From Citrobacter farmeri (lineage in GTDB: Bacteria > Pseudomonadota > Gammaproteobacteria > Enterobacterales > Enterobacteriaceae): a stretch of 64,000 nucleotides of DNA. The notes beneath the pieces were generated by a model. It was not told the DNA's origin. It made no database searches and saw only the letters and a program-made list of their open reading frames with translations. A program made the position numbers and the translations under genes. The stretch covers positions 3,100,001-3,164,000 of the forward strand of contig NZ_CP077291.1 in NCBI RefSeq assembly GCF_019048065.1, given 5' to 3'. Of this stretch, positions 18,106 through 31,429 are shown piece after piece; the first letter of the stretch is position 1, and the number at the start of each line of letters is the position of its first letter.

Positions 18106-19343
18106 AATGTGGCTGGCGTGAAGGTAATCAGATCCAGTTACTGGAAAACGGCGACCAGTATTATCCCGCCGTGTTTGCGGCAATTGCCGATGCACAACAG
18201 AAAATTATTCTGGAGACTTTCATCTGGTTTGAAGATGACGTGGGAAAACAGCTCCATGCGGCCCTGCTGACCGCAGCGAAGCGTGGTGTCAAAGCGGAAG
18301 TACTGCTGGACGGCTACGGCTCGCCGGACCTGAGCGACGCGTTCGTCGGCGAACTAACCTCAGCAGGCGTGGTGTTTCGCTACTACGATCCGCGTCCCCG
18401 GATCTTTGGTATGCGTACCAACGTCTTTCGCCGTATGCACCGCAAGATTGTGGTGATTGACGACCGGGTGGCGTTTGTTGGCGGGATTAACTATTCCGAC
18501 GAACATATGTCTGACTACGGGCCTGAAGCCAAGCAGGATTACGCTGTGCGTGTGGAAGGCCCTGTCGTCGCCGATATTTTGCAGTTTGAGGTGGAAAACC
18601 TCCCCGGACAGAGTGCGGTGCGTCGCTGGTGGCGTCGCCATCACCGTGCTGAAGAGAACCACCAGCCCGGCGAGGCGCAGGCGCTGTTTGTCTGGCGCGA
18701 CAACGACGAGCACCGCGACGATATCGAACGGCACTACCTGAAAATGCTCACCCAGGCGCGGCGGGAGGTGATTATCGCCAACGCCTACTTCTTTCCCGGC
18801 TACCGGTTGCTGCATGCCATGCGTAAGGCCGCCCGACGGGGCGTGCGTGTGAAACTGATCGTACAGGGCGAACCAGACATGCCGATTGTGAAAGTGGGTG
18901 CCCGCCTGCTGTACAACTATCTGGTGAAAGGCGATGTCCAGGTCTATGAGTACCGACGTAAACCCCTGCATGGCAAGGTGGCATTGATGGATGACCACTG
19001 GGCGACGGTTGGATCGAGCAATCTCGATCCGCTCAGCCTGTCGCTCAATCTGGAAGCCAACCTGATCGTACACGATCGCCTGTTTAACCAGACGCTGCGC
19101 GATAATCTCACCGCGATCATTGCCGAAGACTGCAAACGGGTAGATGAGTCGATGCTGCCGAAACGCACCTGGTGGAACCTGACCAAAAGCGTGCTGGCGT
19201 TCCATTTCTTACGCCACTTCCCGGCGCTGGTCGGCTGGCTTCCCGCCCATACCCCCCGTCTGGCGCAGGTTGATCCCCCCGCTCAACCCGAGATGGAAAC
19301 GCAGGATCGGGTGGAAGTACAGAACACAGGAGCCAAACCCTGA
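18102..19343 (+). CDS. clsB: ClsB, cardiolipin synthase B
   Basis: A 413-residue phospholipase D-family enzyme with both HKD motifs: [16 protein letters not shown] near residue 112 and [18 protein letters not shown] near 289. It lacks the N-terminal membrane helices of ClsA, as expected for ClsB. It makes cardiolipin and can transfer phosphatidyl groups to form phosphatidylglycerol. Translation is coupled to ybhP (ATGA overlap) and ybhN (1-nt overlap). The ATG start matches E. coli ClsB (MKCGWREGN). Confidence 0.94.
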   Translation: MKCGWREGNQIQLLENGDQYYPAVFAAIADAQQKIILETFIWFEDDVGKQLHAALLTAAKRGVKAEVLLDGYGSPDLSDAFVGELTSAGVVFRYYDPRPRIFGMRTNVFRRMHRKIVVIDDRVAFVGGINYSDEHMSDYGPEAKQDYAVRVEGPVVADILQFEVENLPGQSAVRRWWRRHHRAEENHQPGEAQALFVWRDNDEHRDDIERHYLKMLTQARREVIIANAYFFPGYRLLHAMRKAARRGVRVKLIVQGEPDMPIVKVGARLLYNYLVKGDVQVYEYRRKPLHGKVALMDDHWATVGSSNLDPLSLSLNLEANLIVHDRLFNQTLRDNLTAIIAEDCKRVDESMLPKRTWWNLTKSVLAFHFLRHFPALVGWLPAHTPRLAQVDPPAQPEMETQDRVEVQNTGAKP

Positions 19344-20305
19344 TGGCAAAATCACATCCGCGTTGGCGGCGAGCGAAAAAAATTCTCACCTGGCTGTTTT
19401 TTATCGCCGTGATTGTGCTGCTGGTCGTCTACGCCAGGAAAGTCAACTGGGAGGATGTGTGGACGGTTATTCGCGATTATAACCGGGTCGCATTACTGAG
19501 CGCCGTTGGGCTGGTGATCCTCAGCTATCTGCTCTATGGCTGTTATGATCTGCTGGGACGCGCCTATTGTGGTCACCGGCTGGCAAAGCGACAGGTGATG
19601 CTGGTGTCATTTATCTGCTACGCCTTTAACCTGACGCTCAGTACCTGGGTCGGTGGTATTGGCATGCGCTATCGGCTCTATTCCCGACTCGGCCTGCCGG
19701 GTGGCACGATCACCCGCATCTTCTCTCTCAGCATCACCACCAACTGGCTGGGTTACATTCTGCTTGGCGGGATCATCTTCACCTTCGGCGTTGTGCAATT
19801 GCCCGCGCACTGGTATATCGATGAAGGCACGCTGCGTATTCTGGGCGTGGCACTGCTGTTAATCATCGTCATTTATCTGTGGTTCTGCGCCTTCGCAAAA
19901 CGCCGTCACATGACGATCAAAGGACAGAAACTGGTGCTGCCGTCATGGAAATTTGCGCTGGCCCAGATGGCTATCTCCAGTACCAACTGGATGGTGATGG
20001 GAGCGATCATCTGGTTGTTGCTGGGGCAGGAGGTGAACTACTTTTTCGTGCTCGGCGTGCTGCTGGTCAGCAGTATCGCGGGGGTGATTGTCCACATTCC
20101 GGCAGGGATTGGCGTACTGGAAGCGGTCTTTATCGCGTTGCTGGCGGGGGAACACACGTCGCAAGGCACCATCATTGCCGCCCTGCTTGCTTACCGCGTG
20201 CTGTATTACTTTGTCCCGCTTTTACTGGCGCTAATTAGTTATCTGCTGCTGGAGAGTCGGGCGAAGAAACTACGAGCGAAAAACGAAAAGGCGATGGCGA
20301 AGTGA
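19343..20305 (+). CDS. ybhN: YbhN, UPF0104/LPG synthase-like membrane protein
   Basis: A 320-residue polytopic protein with about eight membrane segments and a very basic C-terminus. It belongs to the family related to the flippase domain of MprF and AglD. Directly downstream of clsB, it may help move or supply phospholipid; this is inference. It overlaps clsB by 1 nt. The gene is followed by a GC-rich hairpin that separates it from convergent ybhL. Confidence 0.9.
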   Translation: MAKSHPRWRRAKKILTWLFFIAVIVLLVVYARKVNWEDVWTVIRDYNRVALLSAVGLVILSYLLYGCYDLLGRAYCGHRLAKRQVMLVSFICYAFNLTLSTWVGGIGMRYRLYSRLGLPGGTITRIFSLSITTNWLGYILLGGIIFTFGVVQLPAHWYIDEGTLRILGVALLLIIVIYLWFCAFAKRRHMTIKGQKLVLPSWKFALAQMAISSTNWMVMGAIIWLLLGQEVNYFFVLGVLLVSSIAGVIVHIPAGIGVLEAVFIALLAGEHTSQGTIIAALLAYRVLYYFVPLLLALISYLLLESRAKKLRAKNEKAMAK

Positions 20306-20311
20306 TGTAAT

Positions 20312-20339
20312 GGCCGGATGGCATCAACGCCAACCGGCC
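20312..20339. terminator. GC-rich hairpin between convergent ybhN and ybhL
   Basis: GGCCGG and CCGGCC frame an imperfect 28-nt hairpin 7 bp after the ybhN stop and 8 bp before the ybhL stop. It may act in both directions; no long T-run is present. Confidence 0.5.
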
Positions 20340-20347
20340 CATTGGAA

Positions 20348-21052
20348 TTAGCGGCGATTGCCTAAAATACGCAGCAGCATCAGGAACAGGTTGATAAAGT
20401 CCAGATACAACGTAAGCGCGCCGAGAATCGAATATTTCCGCAGGTTGGAACTGTCGCGGACATCGATCTGCTCACCGATATTTTTTAGCTTCTGGGTGTC
20501 ATAGGCAGTCAGCCCGACGAACACCACCACGCCGATATAGGTCACTGCCCACATCAGCGCTTCACTCTTCAGCCAGAAATTCACCAGTGAGGCCAGGATG
20601 ATGCCGATCAGCGCCATAAACAGCATGTTGCCCCAGCCGCTCAGATCGCGCTTCGTGGTATATCCCCACAGGCTCATCACACCAAACATCCCGCCGGTGA
20701 CCACGAAGGTGCTGGCGATCGAGGAGGCGGTATAAATGATAAAAATGCTGGAAAGCGTCAGGCCGGTGAGGACGGAATAGAGCATAAACAATGTCGTCAT
20801 CACGCCCGCACTGAGTCTGTTGACCAGCCCCGACAGGACAAACACCACAGCTAATTGCGCAATGACGAGACCAAAGAAAAAGATTCTGTTGGTATAAAGC
20901 AACTCCATGAACGCACTGGAATTGGCCGCATACCACGCAATAAACGCGGTAAGCAGCAACCCGACCGTCATCCAGCCGTATACCTGAGCCATATAGGTTT
21001 GCAGGCCGGAACGCGCCTGCACGATTGATTCGGATCGTGGAAATCGGTCCAT
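20348..21052 (-). CDS. ybhL: YbhL, BAX inhibitor-1 family membrane protein
   Basis: A 234-residue protein with seven membrane segments and the BI-1 family C-terminus LYLDFINLFLMLLRILG. I chose the ATG at 21052 (MDRFPRSESIVQ), which gives the E. coli length. BI-1 proteins are pH-sensitive leak channels for Ca2+ or related ions in other bacteria; the role of YbhL is not settled. In K-12 ybhM lies next to ybhL; it is missing here. Confidence 0.92.
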   Translation of the reverse strand: MDRFPRSESIVQARSGLQTYMAQVYGWMTVGLLLTAFIAWYAANSSAFMELLYTNRIFFFGLVIAQLAVVFVLSGLVNRLSAGVMTTLFMLYSVLTGLTLSSIFIIYTASSIASTFVVTGGMFGVMSLWGYTTKRDLSGWGNMLFMALIGIILASLVNFWLKSEALMWAVTYIGVVVFVGLTAYDTQKLKNIGEQIDVRDSSNLRKYSILGALTLYLDFINLFLMLLRILGNRR

Positions 21053-21106
21053 GATAATCTCCTGATTGAAAGTGACCACACTGGATAAGCGTATCACAAT
21101 TTCCTG

Positions 21107-21559
21107 CTACCAGCGTTTCGCCGCCTGACGATCGCTGTCACGAGCTTCCACCCAGCGCTCTCCTTCTGGTGTGGCTTCACGCTTCCAGAACGGCGCGCGC
21201 GTCTTCAGATAGTCCATGATGAACTGCCCGGCCTCAAACGCGCTGCTGCGATGTACACTGGTCACGCCGACAAAGACGATCTCATCGCCCGGCCACAGCT
21301 CGCCAATCCGGTGAATCACCGTGATGCGTCCCAGCGGCCAGCGCGTACGCGCCTCATCGACAATCTCCGCCAACGCTTTTTCCGTCATCCCCGGATAGTG
21401 CTCCAGCGTCAGCGCCTTCACGCTGTCGCCAAGATTATGATTACGCACTTTACCGGTAAAGGTCACCACCGCACCGTCTTCGTCGCGTTCCGCCAGCCAG
21501 GGATATTCATCCCCTACGCTAAACGGCGCAGGCCCGACAACAATTTTCGTTTCAGCCAT
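21107..21559 (-). CDS. moaE: MoaE, molybdopterin synthase catalytic subunit
   Basis: A 150-residue protein, the large subunit of molybdopterin synthase. It converts precursor Z (cPMP) to molybdopterin, taking sulfur from the MoaD thiocarboxylate. The active-site region KTRAPFWKRE (Lys residues near 119 and 126) and the VHRIGEL stretch are present. The start at 21559 lies 1 nt after the moaD stop. Last gene of moaABCDE. Confidence 0.96.
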   Translation of the reverse strand: MAETKIVVGPAPFSVGDEYPWLAERDEDGAVVTFTGKVRNHNLGDSVKALTLEHYPGMTEKALAEIVDEARTRWPLGRITVIHRIGELWPGDEIVFVGVTSVHRSSAFEAGQFIMDYLKTRAPFWKREATPEGERWVEARDSDRQAAKRW

Positions 21560-21560
21560 C

Positions 21561-21806
21561 TCAACCTCCCGTAACCGGGGGAAAGAAAGCCACTTCATCG
21601 CCGGCTGTCAGCGGATGATCAAAGCTCACCAGCGTCTGGTTGACTGCCGCCAATAGCTTGCCGTCTTCCAGCGCCAGCGCCCAACGATTGCTGTTAGCCG
21701 CCAGATGCTGACGCAGCGCTTCTACCGTCTGGAAATCAGCCGCCACGTCCAGCGTATCGGTACCCACCAGTTCGCGAACCTGGGCGAAGAACAAAACCTT
21801 AATCAT
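21561..21806 (-). CDS. moaD: MoaD, molybdopterin synthase sulfur-carrier subunit
   Basis: An 81-residue ubiquitin-like protein ending in the essential Gly-Gly (FFPPVTGG), which is adenylated by MoeB and then thiocarboxylated. The ATG at 21806 overlaps the moaC end by 8 nt. Confidence 0.96.
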   Translation of the reverse strand: MIKVLFFAQVRELVGTDTLDVAADFQTVEALRQHLAANSNRWALALEDGKLLAAVNQTLVSFDHPLTAGDEVAFFPPVTGG

Positions 21807-22284
21807 TCGAATCCGCCTTAAAATCGCCAGACTTACCGCCGCTTTTCGCCAGCAGGCGAACCGGGCCAATCACCATATCTTTCTGTACCGCTTTGCACAT
21901 ATCGTAAATGGTCAACGCGGCCACAGACGCCGCCGTGAGCGCTTCCATTTCCACCCCGGTTTTTCCCGTAAGGCGACATAGCGATTCAACACGCACACGG
22001 TTGTGCTCGGGCTCCGCTTGCAGTTGTACTTCCACTTTGCTCAACAGCAGCGGGTGGCACAGCGGAATCAGCTCCCAGGTACGTTTTGCCGCCTGAATCC
22101 CGGCAATGCGCGCGGTGGCGAACACGTCGCCCTTATGGTGGCTACCGTCAATAATCATGGCCAGCGTTTCGCTGCGCATGGTGATAAAAGCTTCAGCGCG
22201 CGCCTCGCGGACGGTCTCCGCTTTTGCGGACACATCCACCATATGCGCTTCACCAGCGGCGTTAATGTGAGTCAGTTGCGACAT
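21799..22284 (-). CDS. moaC: MoaC, cyclic pyranopterin monophosphate synthase
   Basis: A 161-residue protein that acts after MoaA to form cPMP from 3',8-cyclo-GTP. The conserved [12 protein letters not shown] (about 75) and [20 protein letters not shown] (about 112-131) regions carry the active-site residues, including the final Asp and Lys of the latter. It is separated from moaB by 2 nt. Confidence 0.96.
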   Translation of the reverse strand: MSQLTHINAAGEAHMVDVSAKAETVREARAEAFITMRSETLAMIIDGSHHKGDVFATARIAGIQAAKRTWELIPLCHPLLLSKVEVQLQAEPEHNRVRVESLCRLTGKTGVEMEALTAASVAALTIYDMCKAVQKDMVIGPVRLLAKSGGKSGDFKADSND

Positions 22285-22286
22285 GC

Positions 22287-22799
22287 TTATTTCTTCAGAT
22301 GTGGGTGAAAATTACAGGGATGCGTACGGGCGTCCAGTTGCGGCGCGATGATATTGTCCCAGGCCGTGCGGCAGGCTTTGCCAGAACCGGGCATCGCAAA
22401 AATCAGCGTTTTGTTGGCCATGCCCGCCACCGCGCGCGACTGCAGCGTGGCAGTGCCAATTTCTTCAAACGACAGCATGCGAAACACTTCGCCAAAACCT
22501 TCCACTTCTCTGTCAAACAGCGGCAGCAGCGCTTCCGGGGCCTGATCGCCTTCGGTCAGACCTGTGCCCCCGGTGACCAACACCACCTGTACCTTATCAC
22601 TGGCTATCCACGCCGAAACCTGCGCGCGAATGGCGTAGCGGTTCTCTTTGACAATCACTTTATCAATGACCTGATGTCCCGCTTCCTGCGCGGCATCGCG
22701 CAGATAATGGCCGGAGGTGTCGTCCTCTTCGCCACGACGATTCGATACCGTCAAAATAGCAATGCGGGTCGGGATAAATTCAGCGCTTACCTGACTCAT
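22287..22799 (-). CDS. moaB: MoaB, MogA-like molybdopterin-binding protein
   Basis: A 170-residue protein of the MogA/MoaB fold with the [16 protein letters not shown] motif near residue 75. MogA-type proteins adenylate molybdopterin; E. coli MoaB binds but is not essential for Moco synthesis. I chose the ATG at 22799 (MSQVSAEF), with an AAGGAG site, over the one six codons upstream. Second gene of the moa operon. Confidence 0.94.
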   Translation of the reverse strand: MSQVSAEFIPTRIAILTVSNRRGEEDDTSGHYLRDAAQEAGHQVIDKVIVKENRYAIRAQVSAWIASDKVQVVLVTGGTGLTEGDQAPEALLPLFDREVEGFGEVFRMLSFEEIGTATLQSRAVAGMANKTLIFAMPGSGKACRTAWDNIIAPQLDARTHPCNFHPHLKK

Positions 22800-22824
22800 G
22801 GCAAACTCCTTGTTCAAAGCGGTG

Positions 22825-25120
<2,296 letters not shown>

Positions 25121-25154
25121 ACGGTGCATTGCTGCACCGCCATCCGGTAGTCTC

Positions 25155-27176
25155 TCACGAAGCCGCGATAAACAGTTCACGCAGCTGATGCAGTTGATCG
25201 CGAATCTGCGCGGCCTCTTCGAACTCCAGGTTCTGCGCATGCTGCATCATCTGCCCTTCCAGCTCGTGAATTTTCTGCTGCAGCGCTTTTGGCGTCATGT
25301 CCAGTTCGACCACATCCGACGCCGCCGAGGAACGCGACTTGCCTCTGCCCTTCGCCCTGGTTTTCGCAATGTTCTGCCCCAGCGCCAGAATATCGACCAC
25401 TTTTTTATTCAGGCCCTGCGGGATAATGCCGTGCTCTTCGTTGTACTGCTGCTGTTTCTCGCGACGGCGTTCGGTTTCGCTAATCGCCTTCGCCATTGAG
25501 GCCGTAATTTTGTCGCCGTAGAGAATCGCTTTGCCGTTAATGTTACGCGCCGCACGACCAATGGTCTGAATCAGCGAACGTTCGGAACGCAGGAACCCTT
25601 CCTTGTCAGCATCGAGAATCGCCACCAGCGACACCTCCGGCATGTCGAGACCTTCACGCAACAGGTTGATCCCCACCAGCACATCAAACTCGCCCAGACG
25701 CAGGTCACGAATGATTTCCATACGCTCTACGGTGTCGATGTCCGAGTGCAGATAGCGCACCCGCTCGCCGTGTTCTTCCAGATACTCGGTGAGATCTTCC
25801 GCCATCCGTTTAGTCAGCGTGGTTACCAGGACACGTTCGTTGATCTGCGCACGTTTGCGGATCTCAGAGAGCAGATCGTCTACCTGCGTTGCTACCGGAC
25901 GTACTTCAATCACCGGATCCAGCAACCCTGTCGGGCGCACGACCTGATCAACCACATCGCCGCCTGATTTCTCCAGCTCATAATTGCCCGGCGTCGCAGA
26001 AACATAGATCGTTTGCGGTGCAAGCGCTTCAAACTCTTCGAACTTTAACGGGCGGTTATCCAGCGCCGACGGCAGACGGAAACCATACTCCACCAGCGTC
26101 TCTTTACGCGCGCGGTCGCCACGATACATCCCGCCAATCTGCGGGATAGTCACGTGGGACTCATCCACCACCAACAAACCGTCGGCGGGCAAATAGTCAA
26201 ACAACGTCGGCGGTGGCTCACCCGGCCCGCGTCCTGACAGAAAGCGCGAGTAGTTTTCAATCCCTGAGCAGTAGCCCAGCTCGTTCATCATCTCCAGATC
26301 AAACTGAGTACGTTGGCTCAGACGCTGCTCTTCCAGCAGTTTGTCATTGGCGAGCAGGACTTTGCGACGATCGGCCAGTTCGACTTTGATCTCTTCCATC
26401 GCTTGTACAATGCGTTCACGCGGGGTCACGTAGTGCGTTTTAGGGTAGATGGTGTAGCGCGAAATGGTGGATTCCACCTGCCCGGTCAGCGGATCAAACA
26501 GCGACAGACGCTCCACCTCTTCGTCAAACAGTTCAACGCGCAGTGCAATATCGTCGGATTCCGCCGGGAAGATATCGATCACCTCACCGCGCACGCGGAA
26601 AGTCCCGCGCTGGAAAGCCTGATCGTTACGGGTATATTGCAGTTCGGCCAGTCGACGCAAAATGGCGCGCTGATCGATAATCATGCCCACCGTCAAATGC
26701 AGCATCATCTTCAGATACAAATCCGGGTCGCCCAGACCATAGATAGCAGAAACGGACGCCACGACGATCACGTCACGGCGCTCCAGCAATGCTTTGGTGG
26801 CAGACAAACGCATTTGCTCAATGTGTTCGTTCACCGACGCATCCTTTTCGATGAAGGTATCAGAGCTGGGAACGTACGCTTCCGGCTGATAATAGTCGTA
26901 GTAAGAGACGAAATACTCGACGGCGTTATCCGGGAAAAACTCTTTCATTTCGCCATACAGCTGCGCCGCCAGCGTTTTGTTGGGTGCCAGCACCATCGTC
27001 GGGCGCTGTAGATCGGCAATCACATTGGCGATAGTGAACGTTTTCCCTGACCCCGTTACGCCAAGCAGCGTCTGGTGCGCCAGGCCGTCCTCCAGTCCCT
27101 CTTCCAGGCGTCGTATTGCCTCAGGCTGATCGCCGGAAGGTTTAAATGCGGAATTCAGTTTGAACGGTTTACTCAT
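25155..27176 (-). CDS. uvrB: UvrB, excinuclease ABC subunit B
   Basis: A 673-residue helicase-fold protein of nucleotide excision repair; it receives damaged DNA from UvrA and positions UvrC. Walker A is GVTGSGKT near residue 39; the damage-probing beta-hairpin region [20 protein letters not shown] is at about 92-111; VVDESHVT is near 336; the QTIGRAARN motif is near 540; the C-terminal UVR domain for UvrC ends the protein. A LexA box lies upstream, so it is SOS-inducible. Confidence 0.98.
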   Translation of the reverse strand: MSKPFKLNSAFKPSGDQPEAIRRLEEGLEDGLAHQTLLGVTGSGKTFTIANVIADLQRPTMVLAPNKTLAAQLYGEMKEFFPDNAVEYFVSYYDYYQPEAYVPSSDTFIEKDASVNEHIEQMRLSATKALLERRDVIVVASVSAIYGLGDPDLYLKMMLHLTVGMIIDQRAILRRLAELQYTRNDQAFQRGTFRVRGEVIDIFPAESDDIALRVELFDEEVERLSLFDPLTGQVESTISRYTIYPKTHYVTPRERIVQAMEEIKVELADRRKVLLANDKLLEEQRLSQRTQFDLEMMNELGYCSGIENYSRFLSGRGPGEPPPTLFDYLPADGLLVVDESHVTIPQIGGMYRGDRARKETLVEYGFRLPSALDNRPLKFEEFEALAPQTIYVSATPGNYELEKSGGDVVDQVVRPTGLLDPVIEVRPVATQVDDLLSEIRKRAQINERVLVTTLTKRMAEDLTEYLEEHGERVRYLHSDIDTVERMEIIRDLRLGEFDVLVGINLLREGLDMPEVSLVAILDADKEGFLRSERSLIQTIGRAARNINGKAILYGDKITASMAKAISETERRREKQQQYNEEHGIIPQGLNKKVVDILALGQNIAKTRAKGRGKSRSSAASDVVELDMTPKALQQKIHELEGQMMQHAQNLEFEEAAQIRDQLHQLRELFIAAS

Positions 27177-27249
27177 GAGCAGCTACCTGAAGGAATGGGC
27201 GGGCAGGTGTGTAATTTTACTCGCAGAAGATAATATTGCCAGTAAAATA

Positions 27250-27269
27250 TACTGGATGAAAAAACAGTA
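27250..27269 (-). promoter_or_regulatory. LexA box of uvrB
   Basis: TACTGTTTTTTCATCCAGTA on the minus strand has the required CTGT and CAG half-sites and differs little from the E. coli uvrB operator. It is 74 bp before the uvrB start. Confidence 0.87.
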
Positions 27270-27740
27270 ACGCCTCATAATATTTGTGTTACGCGTGATA
27301 AAATCGGATCGGAGACGGCTAAAATTTCATCGCTGACAAGATATTATACCAGGAAGCGGGTTTATCCCCAGACCAATGACTTCGTTAACATTGTCAAGAT
27401 GTGTTATGAAAGTTTTATTGCATTCAATGACCACAATATGACAGCCATTGATTTTATCTAACGAGCTGTAAAACAAAGACTATTTTGTAAAGCCGTCTTT
27501 CGCATCAATTCGGCTGGAAGCCGCGTATTCTCTCGCTTGCCCTGCGTTTTCTAACTCTAATACACAAGGTTATCCACAGGAATGGTGGATAACTGCCTGC
27601 AGGCCGTATGGTCTGCCGCCTGGCAAATTCCCGGTTCGACCCGCCAGGACGCACATAAAAAAAAATTATCGCTAAATTTTGATTTTTATCAGCTAACGGA
27701 GTGCCCCTGGCAGGCGAGATCTTGCTCGCAATTTTGCGTT
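27270..27740. other. uvrB-bioD intergenic region with paired DnaA boxes
   Basis: This 471-bp AT-rich gap holds a perfect DnaA box TTATCCACA (27570-27578) and, 5 bp further, an inverted near-perfect one (TTATCCACC, complement of 27584-27592). A DnaA-linked distal promoter of uvrB is reported in E. coli. No ORF with support is seen. Confidence 0.6.
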
Positions 27741-28433
27741 TTACTCATCCAAGAGCAAAGAGAGATCCAGATATTGTCCTGTGGCCGCATTTTCAGCTCC
27801 GGCCGCCAGCCACGGGATTTCACCCAACAGCGGCGCAGGGATAACCCGCTGAAGCGTCGCCATATACTCAGGGTGGCGTTTTCCCGGCGGCGTAACGTCA
27901 TTCGCCACCCATCCGGCAAGCAGGAGCCCCGCCTGTTCTACAGCCTGCGCTGTCAGCATGGCATGGTTAATACACCCCAGCTTCACGCCAACGACCAGGA
28001 TCACCGGCAACCGTTCACTCTGAACCCAGTCAGCGAAGGTATAATCCTCCGCAAGCGGTGTAAACCAACCGCCTGCGCCTTCTACCAACAGCCATTCCGC
28101 CTGTGCGTCCAGCGCGCGTAGCCCGTCTGACAGCACGTCAGCACGAATCGGTTTCCCCTCATCGGCGCTAATGATATGCGGCGAAGTGGGTTCCGCGAAG
28201 GTGTAAGGATTCACCGCCGCATACTCCAGCGCCAGACCGCTGTTGCGCTGAAGCGCCAGGGCGTCACTGTTGCGTAATCCCTCTGGCGTCATTTCACTGC
28301 CGGACGCCACCGGCTTGTATCCGGCCGTCCGGTAGCCCAGACTGCGCGCCGCCTGTAATAACGCACAACTGGCGACGGTTTTACCGACTTCCGTATCGGT
28401 GCCGGTAACAAAATAACGTTTAGTCACGTTCAA
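27741..28433 (-). CDS. bioD: BioD, dethiobiotin synthetase
   Basis: A 230-residue ATP-dependent carboxylase: P-loop [12 protein letters not shown] (about 8-19), [13 protein letters not shown] near residue 41 and [11 protein letters not shown] near 115. It closes the ureido ring of dethiobiotin from diaminopelargonate and CO2. Last gene of bioBFCD, overlapping bioC by 14 nt. It is about five residues longer at the C-terminus than E. coli BioD. Confidence 0.96.
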   Translation of the reverse strand: MNVTKRYFVTGTDTEVGKTVASCALLQAARSLGYRTAGYKPVASGSEMTPEGLRNSDALALQRNSGLALEYAAVNPYTFAEPTSPHIISADEGKPIRADVLSDGLRALDAQAEWLLVEGAGGWFTPLAEDYTFADWVQSERLPVILVVGVKLGCINHAMLTAQAVEQAGLLLAGWVANDVTPPGKRHPEYMATLQRVIPAPLLGEIPWLAAGAENAATGQYLDLSLLLDE

Positions 28434-29175
28434 TCACTCCTGCAAAAAGATGGTAGGTCAGAGGATATTTCCCCTGCCGCTGGGGCCAGGCCAGCTGCAG
28501 CTGCTGCAACTGCGAGCGGGTTAAAACGCCCGACGCGCGCCCCTCGTGCAAATGGGTCGCGCCGATACCTTTCAGTGAGCGCATGGCGCTCAGGGCGTCA
28601 TCAAACTCCAGCGTCAGGGAGATCGACTGATGCTCTCCCTGCCAGCCGCGCATCGCATCACACAAGGCCTCACAAGATAAAAACCGGTTGCCATGCGCCC
28701 GGTTATCCACCGCGCGCCAGGCCTGATGAAGTTCTGGCAGCGAGTCCTGGGCCAGCGTGGTGAAAGCCACACAGCCGCCAGGACGTACGACCCGGTAAAG
28801 TTCGCTTAGCGCATGATGCAGACTGTCACACCACTGCACGGCCAGATTGCTCCAGGCCAGGTCGAACGTCGCGCTGGCTAACGGCAGCGACTCGATGTCT
28901 CCGGCAAGGTAGTGATGCGCCACATTCTGACGACGCGCCTCGTCCAGCATCCGGTCAGAGAGATCCAGTGCGGTAACCTGACTGCCCCGCTCGCGCCAGT
29001 AGCAGCTCAGACGCCCCGGCCCGCAGCCGGCATCCAGCACCTGCAAAAACGGGCGATGCGGCAGTTGCGCCAGCAACGCGTCAGCGCTCAGGCGCTGCAA
29101 TGTGGCATGCTGCTCATAGTGCGCTGCCGCGCGGCCAAACGCCGCCGCGACAGCCTGCTTATTCACTTGTCCCAT
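28420..29175 (-). CDS. bioC: BioC, malonyl-ACP O-methyltransferase
   Basis: A 251-residue SAM methyltransferase. Motif I is [11 protein letters not shown] (about 46-56), [12 protein letters not shown] follows near 68 and the [16 protein letters not shown] region near 88. It methylates malonyl-ACP to disguise it for pimelate synthesis. I chose the ATG at 29175, which gives the E. coli length and overlaps bioF by 17 nt. Confidence 0.95.
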   Translation of the reverse strand: MGQVNKQAVAAAFGRAAAHYEQHATLQRLSADALLAQLPHRPFLQVLDAGCGPGRLSCYWRERGSQVTALDLSDRMLDEARRQNVAHHYLAGDIESLPLASATFDLAWSNLAVQWCDSLHHALSELYRVVRPGGCVAFTTLAQDSLPELHQAWRAVDNRAHGNRFLSCEALCDAMRGWQGEHQSISLTLEFDDALSAMRSLKGIGATHLHEGRASGVLTRSQLQQLQLAWPQRQGKYPLTYHLFAGVIERD

Positions 29176-30316
29176 GCAGCACCTCCAGCAAACGATCGAT
29201 ATCCTTAGGTTCATGCCCCTGGGTTATCGTCAGGCGCAGGCGGGCCGTGCCAACGGGCACGGTCGGTGGCCGGATAGCCGTGACCCAGCAGCCCTGATGG
29301 CGTAAGGTGTCCGCCAGCTGCAAAGCGCGTGCGTTATCGCCGACAATCAGCGGCTGGATGGCACTGTGCGACTGCGCCAGCGTGAAATCGGCATGATTGA
29401 TTGCCGAACGAAAGCGCTGGATAAGCTTCGCCAGTTTCTCCCTGCGTGCGTCACCGTCCTGACTGCGAATCACCGAAAGCGAGGCCTGTAGCGCCATCGC
29501 CTGCGCAGGCGGCATGCTGGTGCTGTAAATCAGATGACGGGCGAACTGCAGCAGATAATCAGCAACGCTTTCAGAGCACAGGATCGCCGCACCGCTGACA
29601 CCAAAGCCTTTACCGAACGTCACGACCAACAATTCCGGTTTTACCCGCTGCTGCCAGCAGCTTCCGCGTCCCTCTTCTCCATTCACGCCAATACCGTGGG
29701 CATCATCCACCAACAGCCAGGCCCTGTGCGCCTGTGCAGCACGCTGAATTTCCGCCAGCGGCGCGCTGTCGCCATCCATACTGAACACCCCCTCAGTCAC
29801 CACCAGCTGTCGTCCCGAACAGCGGGCGTCAAGCAGGCGCGCGAGATGCGACGGGTCGTTATGGGTAAAGCGGCGAAGCGGGGCTGGACTCAGGCTGGCC
29901 GCTTCCAGCAGCGAAGCATGGCTGAGGCGGTCAGCAACAATCCGATCATCTTTTTCCATTAGCGCGGTAATCACCGCCTGGTTTGCGGCGAAACCGGAGA
30001 TAAACAGCAGCGCGCGGGGATAGCCGAGCCAGTCGGCCAGTTCCTCTTCCAGCTGCTGGTGGGCGATGGAATAACCGCTGACGTGGCCCGAGCCGCCGCT
30101 GCCGACCCCAAACCGTTCCGCTCCCAGTTGCCAGGCGCGAACGATATGCGGATGGTCGCTTAGGCCCAGATAATCATTACTGGAGAAATTGAGATAACGC
30201 CGGTCATTCACCTCCAGCCAGCGACCGGCTCCCTGCGCGACCGCGTAACGTCGGCGCAAAGTATCTGCCGAACGACGCGCCGCCAGCGCATCGTCGATTT
30301 TCTGTTGCCAGGTCAT
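29159..30316 (-). CDS. bioF: BioF, 8-amino-7-oxononanoate synthase
   Basis: A 385-residue PLP-dependent alpha-oxoamine synthase that condenses pimeloyl-ACP with alanine. The PLP lysine is in [14 protein letters not shown] near residue 236; [18 protein letters not shown] (about 200-217) and the [11 protein letters not shown] region near 46 are conserved. It overlaps bioB by 4 nt. Confidence 0.97.
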   Translation of the reverse strand: MTWQQKIDDALAARRSADTLRRRYAVAQGAGRWLEVNDRRYLNFSSNDYLGLSDHPHIVRAWQLGAERFGVGSGGSGHVSGYSIAHQQLEEELADWLGYPRALLFISGFAANQAVITALMEKDDRIVADRLSHASLLEAASLSPAPLRRFTHNDPSHLARLLDARCSGRQLVVTEGVFSMDGDSAPLAEIQRAAQAHRAWLLVDDAHGIGVNGEEGRGSCWQQRVKPELLVVTFGKGFGVSGAAILCSESVADYLLQFARHLIYSTSMPPAQAMALQASLSVIRSQDGDARREKLAKLIQRFRSAINHADFTLAQSHSAIQPLIVGDNARALQLADTLRHQGCWVTAIRPPTVPVGTARLRLTITQGHEPKDIDRLLEVLHGTSE

Positions 30317-31353
30317 ACGGCAGCCGCGTTGTAGTAATCATCGGTATCCGGCGTCAGCAACGCCTGTTCGAGACGCGCACGCTGCTCGTTATCCCCCGCG
30401 AGGACCGCGGTCTGCTGTGGATTCAGCCCCAGCTTATGGAAGAGCTGCAGATCTTTGTCCTCCTCCGGGTTTGGCGTGGTGAGCAGTTTGCAACCGTAGA
30501 AAATGGAGTTGGCCCCGGCCATAAAGCACATGGCCTGCGTTTGTTCATTCATCTGCTCGCGACCGGCGGACAAACGGACGTAAGAGGTCGGCATCATGAT
30601 ACGCGCCACGGCAATGGTGCGAATAAAATCAAACGCATCGACGTCGTCGTTATCCGCCAGCGGCGTGCCTTTCACCTTCACCAGCATGTTGATGGGTACG
30701 CTTTCCGGCGGGGTCGGCAGGTTTGCCAGTTGCAGAAGTAGCCCGGCACGATCTGTCACCGTTTCGCCCAGACCGACGATGCCGCCGGAACAAACTTTGA
30801 TCCCGGCCTCGCGCACTTTATCCAGCGTGTCGAGACGCTCCTGGTAGGAACGGGTGGTGATGATATTGCCGTAAAATTCCGGCGACGTATCGAGGTTATG
30901 GTTGTAATAGTCCAGACCCGCTTCCGCCAGGCGCTGCGCCTGAGACTCATCGAGCGTGCCGAGCGTCATGCAGGCTTCCAGCCCCATCGCTTTCACTCCC
31001 TGAACCATTTGCTGCAAATACGGCATGTCACGTTCGTGCGGGTTCTTCCACGCCGCCCCCATGCAGAAACGGGTAGAACCGGCGTTCTTTGCTTTACGCG
31101 CCGATTCCAGCACCTGTTCGACTTCCATCAGCCGCTCAGATTCGAGACCTGTTTTATAGCGCGAACTTTGTGGGCAGTATTTGCAGTCTTCCGGGCAGGC
31201 GCCGGTTTTGATCGACAACAGCGTACTGACCTGTACCTGACGAGGGTCGAAATGCTGACGGTGGATTTGCTGCGCCTCGAACAGCAGATCCAGCAGCGGT
31301 TTCTCAAATAATTCGGTGACTTGCGACAGCGTCCAGCGAGAATGAGTGGTCAT
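30313..31353 (-). CDS. bioB: BioB, biotin synthase (radical SAM)
   Basis: A 346-residue radical SAM enzyme that inserts sulfur into dethiobiotin. The SAM cluster motif is CPEDCKYC (about 53-60). The 2Fe-2S ligands are in RFCMGAAW (about 97), ACMTLG (about 128) and [12 protein letters not shown] (about 188), with the Arg in [11 protein letters not shown] near 260. First gene of the bioBFCD operon, transcribed divergently from bioA under the shared BirA operator. Confidence 0.97.
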   Translation of the reverse strand: MTTHSRWTLSQVTELFEKPLLDLLFEAQQIHRQHFDPRQVQVSTLLSIKTGACPEDCKYCPQSSRYKTGLESERLMEVEQVLESARKAKNAGSTRFCMGAAWKNPHERDMPYLQQMVQGVKAMGLEACMTLGTLDESQAQRLAEAGLDYYNHNLDTSPEFYGNIITTRSYQERLDTLDKVREAGIKVCSGGIVGLGETVTDRAGLLLQLANLPTPPESVPINMLVKVKGTPLADNDDVDAFDFIRTIAVARIMMPTSYVRLSAGREQMNEQTQAMCFMAGANSIFYGCKLLTTPNPEEDKDLQLFHKLGLNPQQTAVLAGDNEQRARLEQALLTPDTDDYYNAAAV

Positions 31354-31385
31354 AATTTTATACTTTTTGTGGTGATAAAGGTGTA

Positions 31386-31425
31386 GACTTGTAAACCTAA
31401 AACTTTTTAATTTGGTTTACAAGTC
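31386..31425. promoter_or_regulatory. BirA operator (bioO) between bioB and bioA
   Basis: A perfect 12-nt inverted repeat, GACTTGTAAACC and GGTTTACAAGTC, separated by 16 nt, fits the known BirA operator architecture. It ends 4 bp before the bioA ATG. BirA-biotinyl-AMP bound here would shut both divergent promoters. Confidence 0.95.
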
Positions 31426-31429
31426 GATT

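Noticed and set aside
27570..27592. Possible replication origin from the paired DnaA boxes
   Set aside because: Only two boxes, no iterons or DnaA-gene neighbourhood; a regulatory role is simpler.
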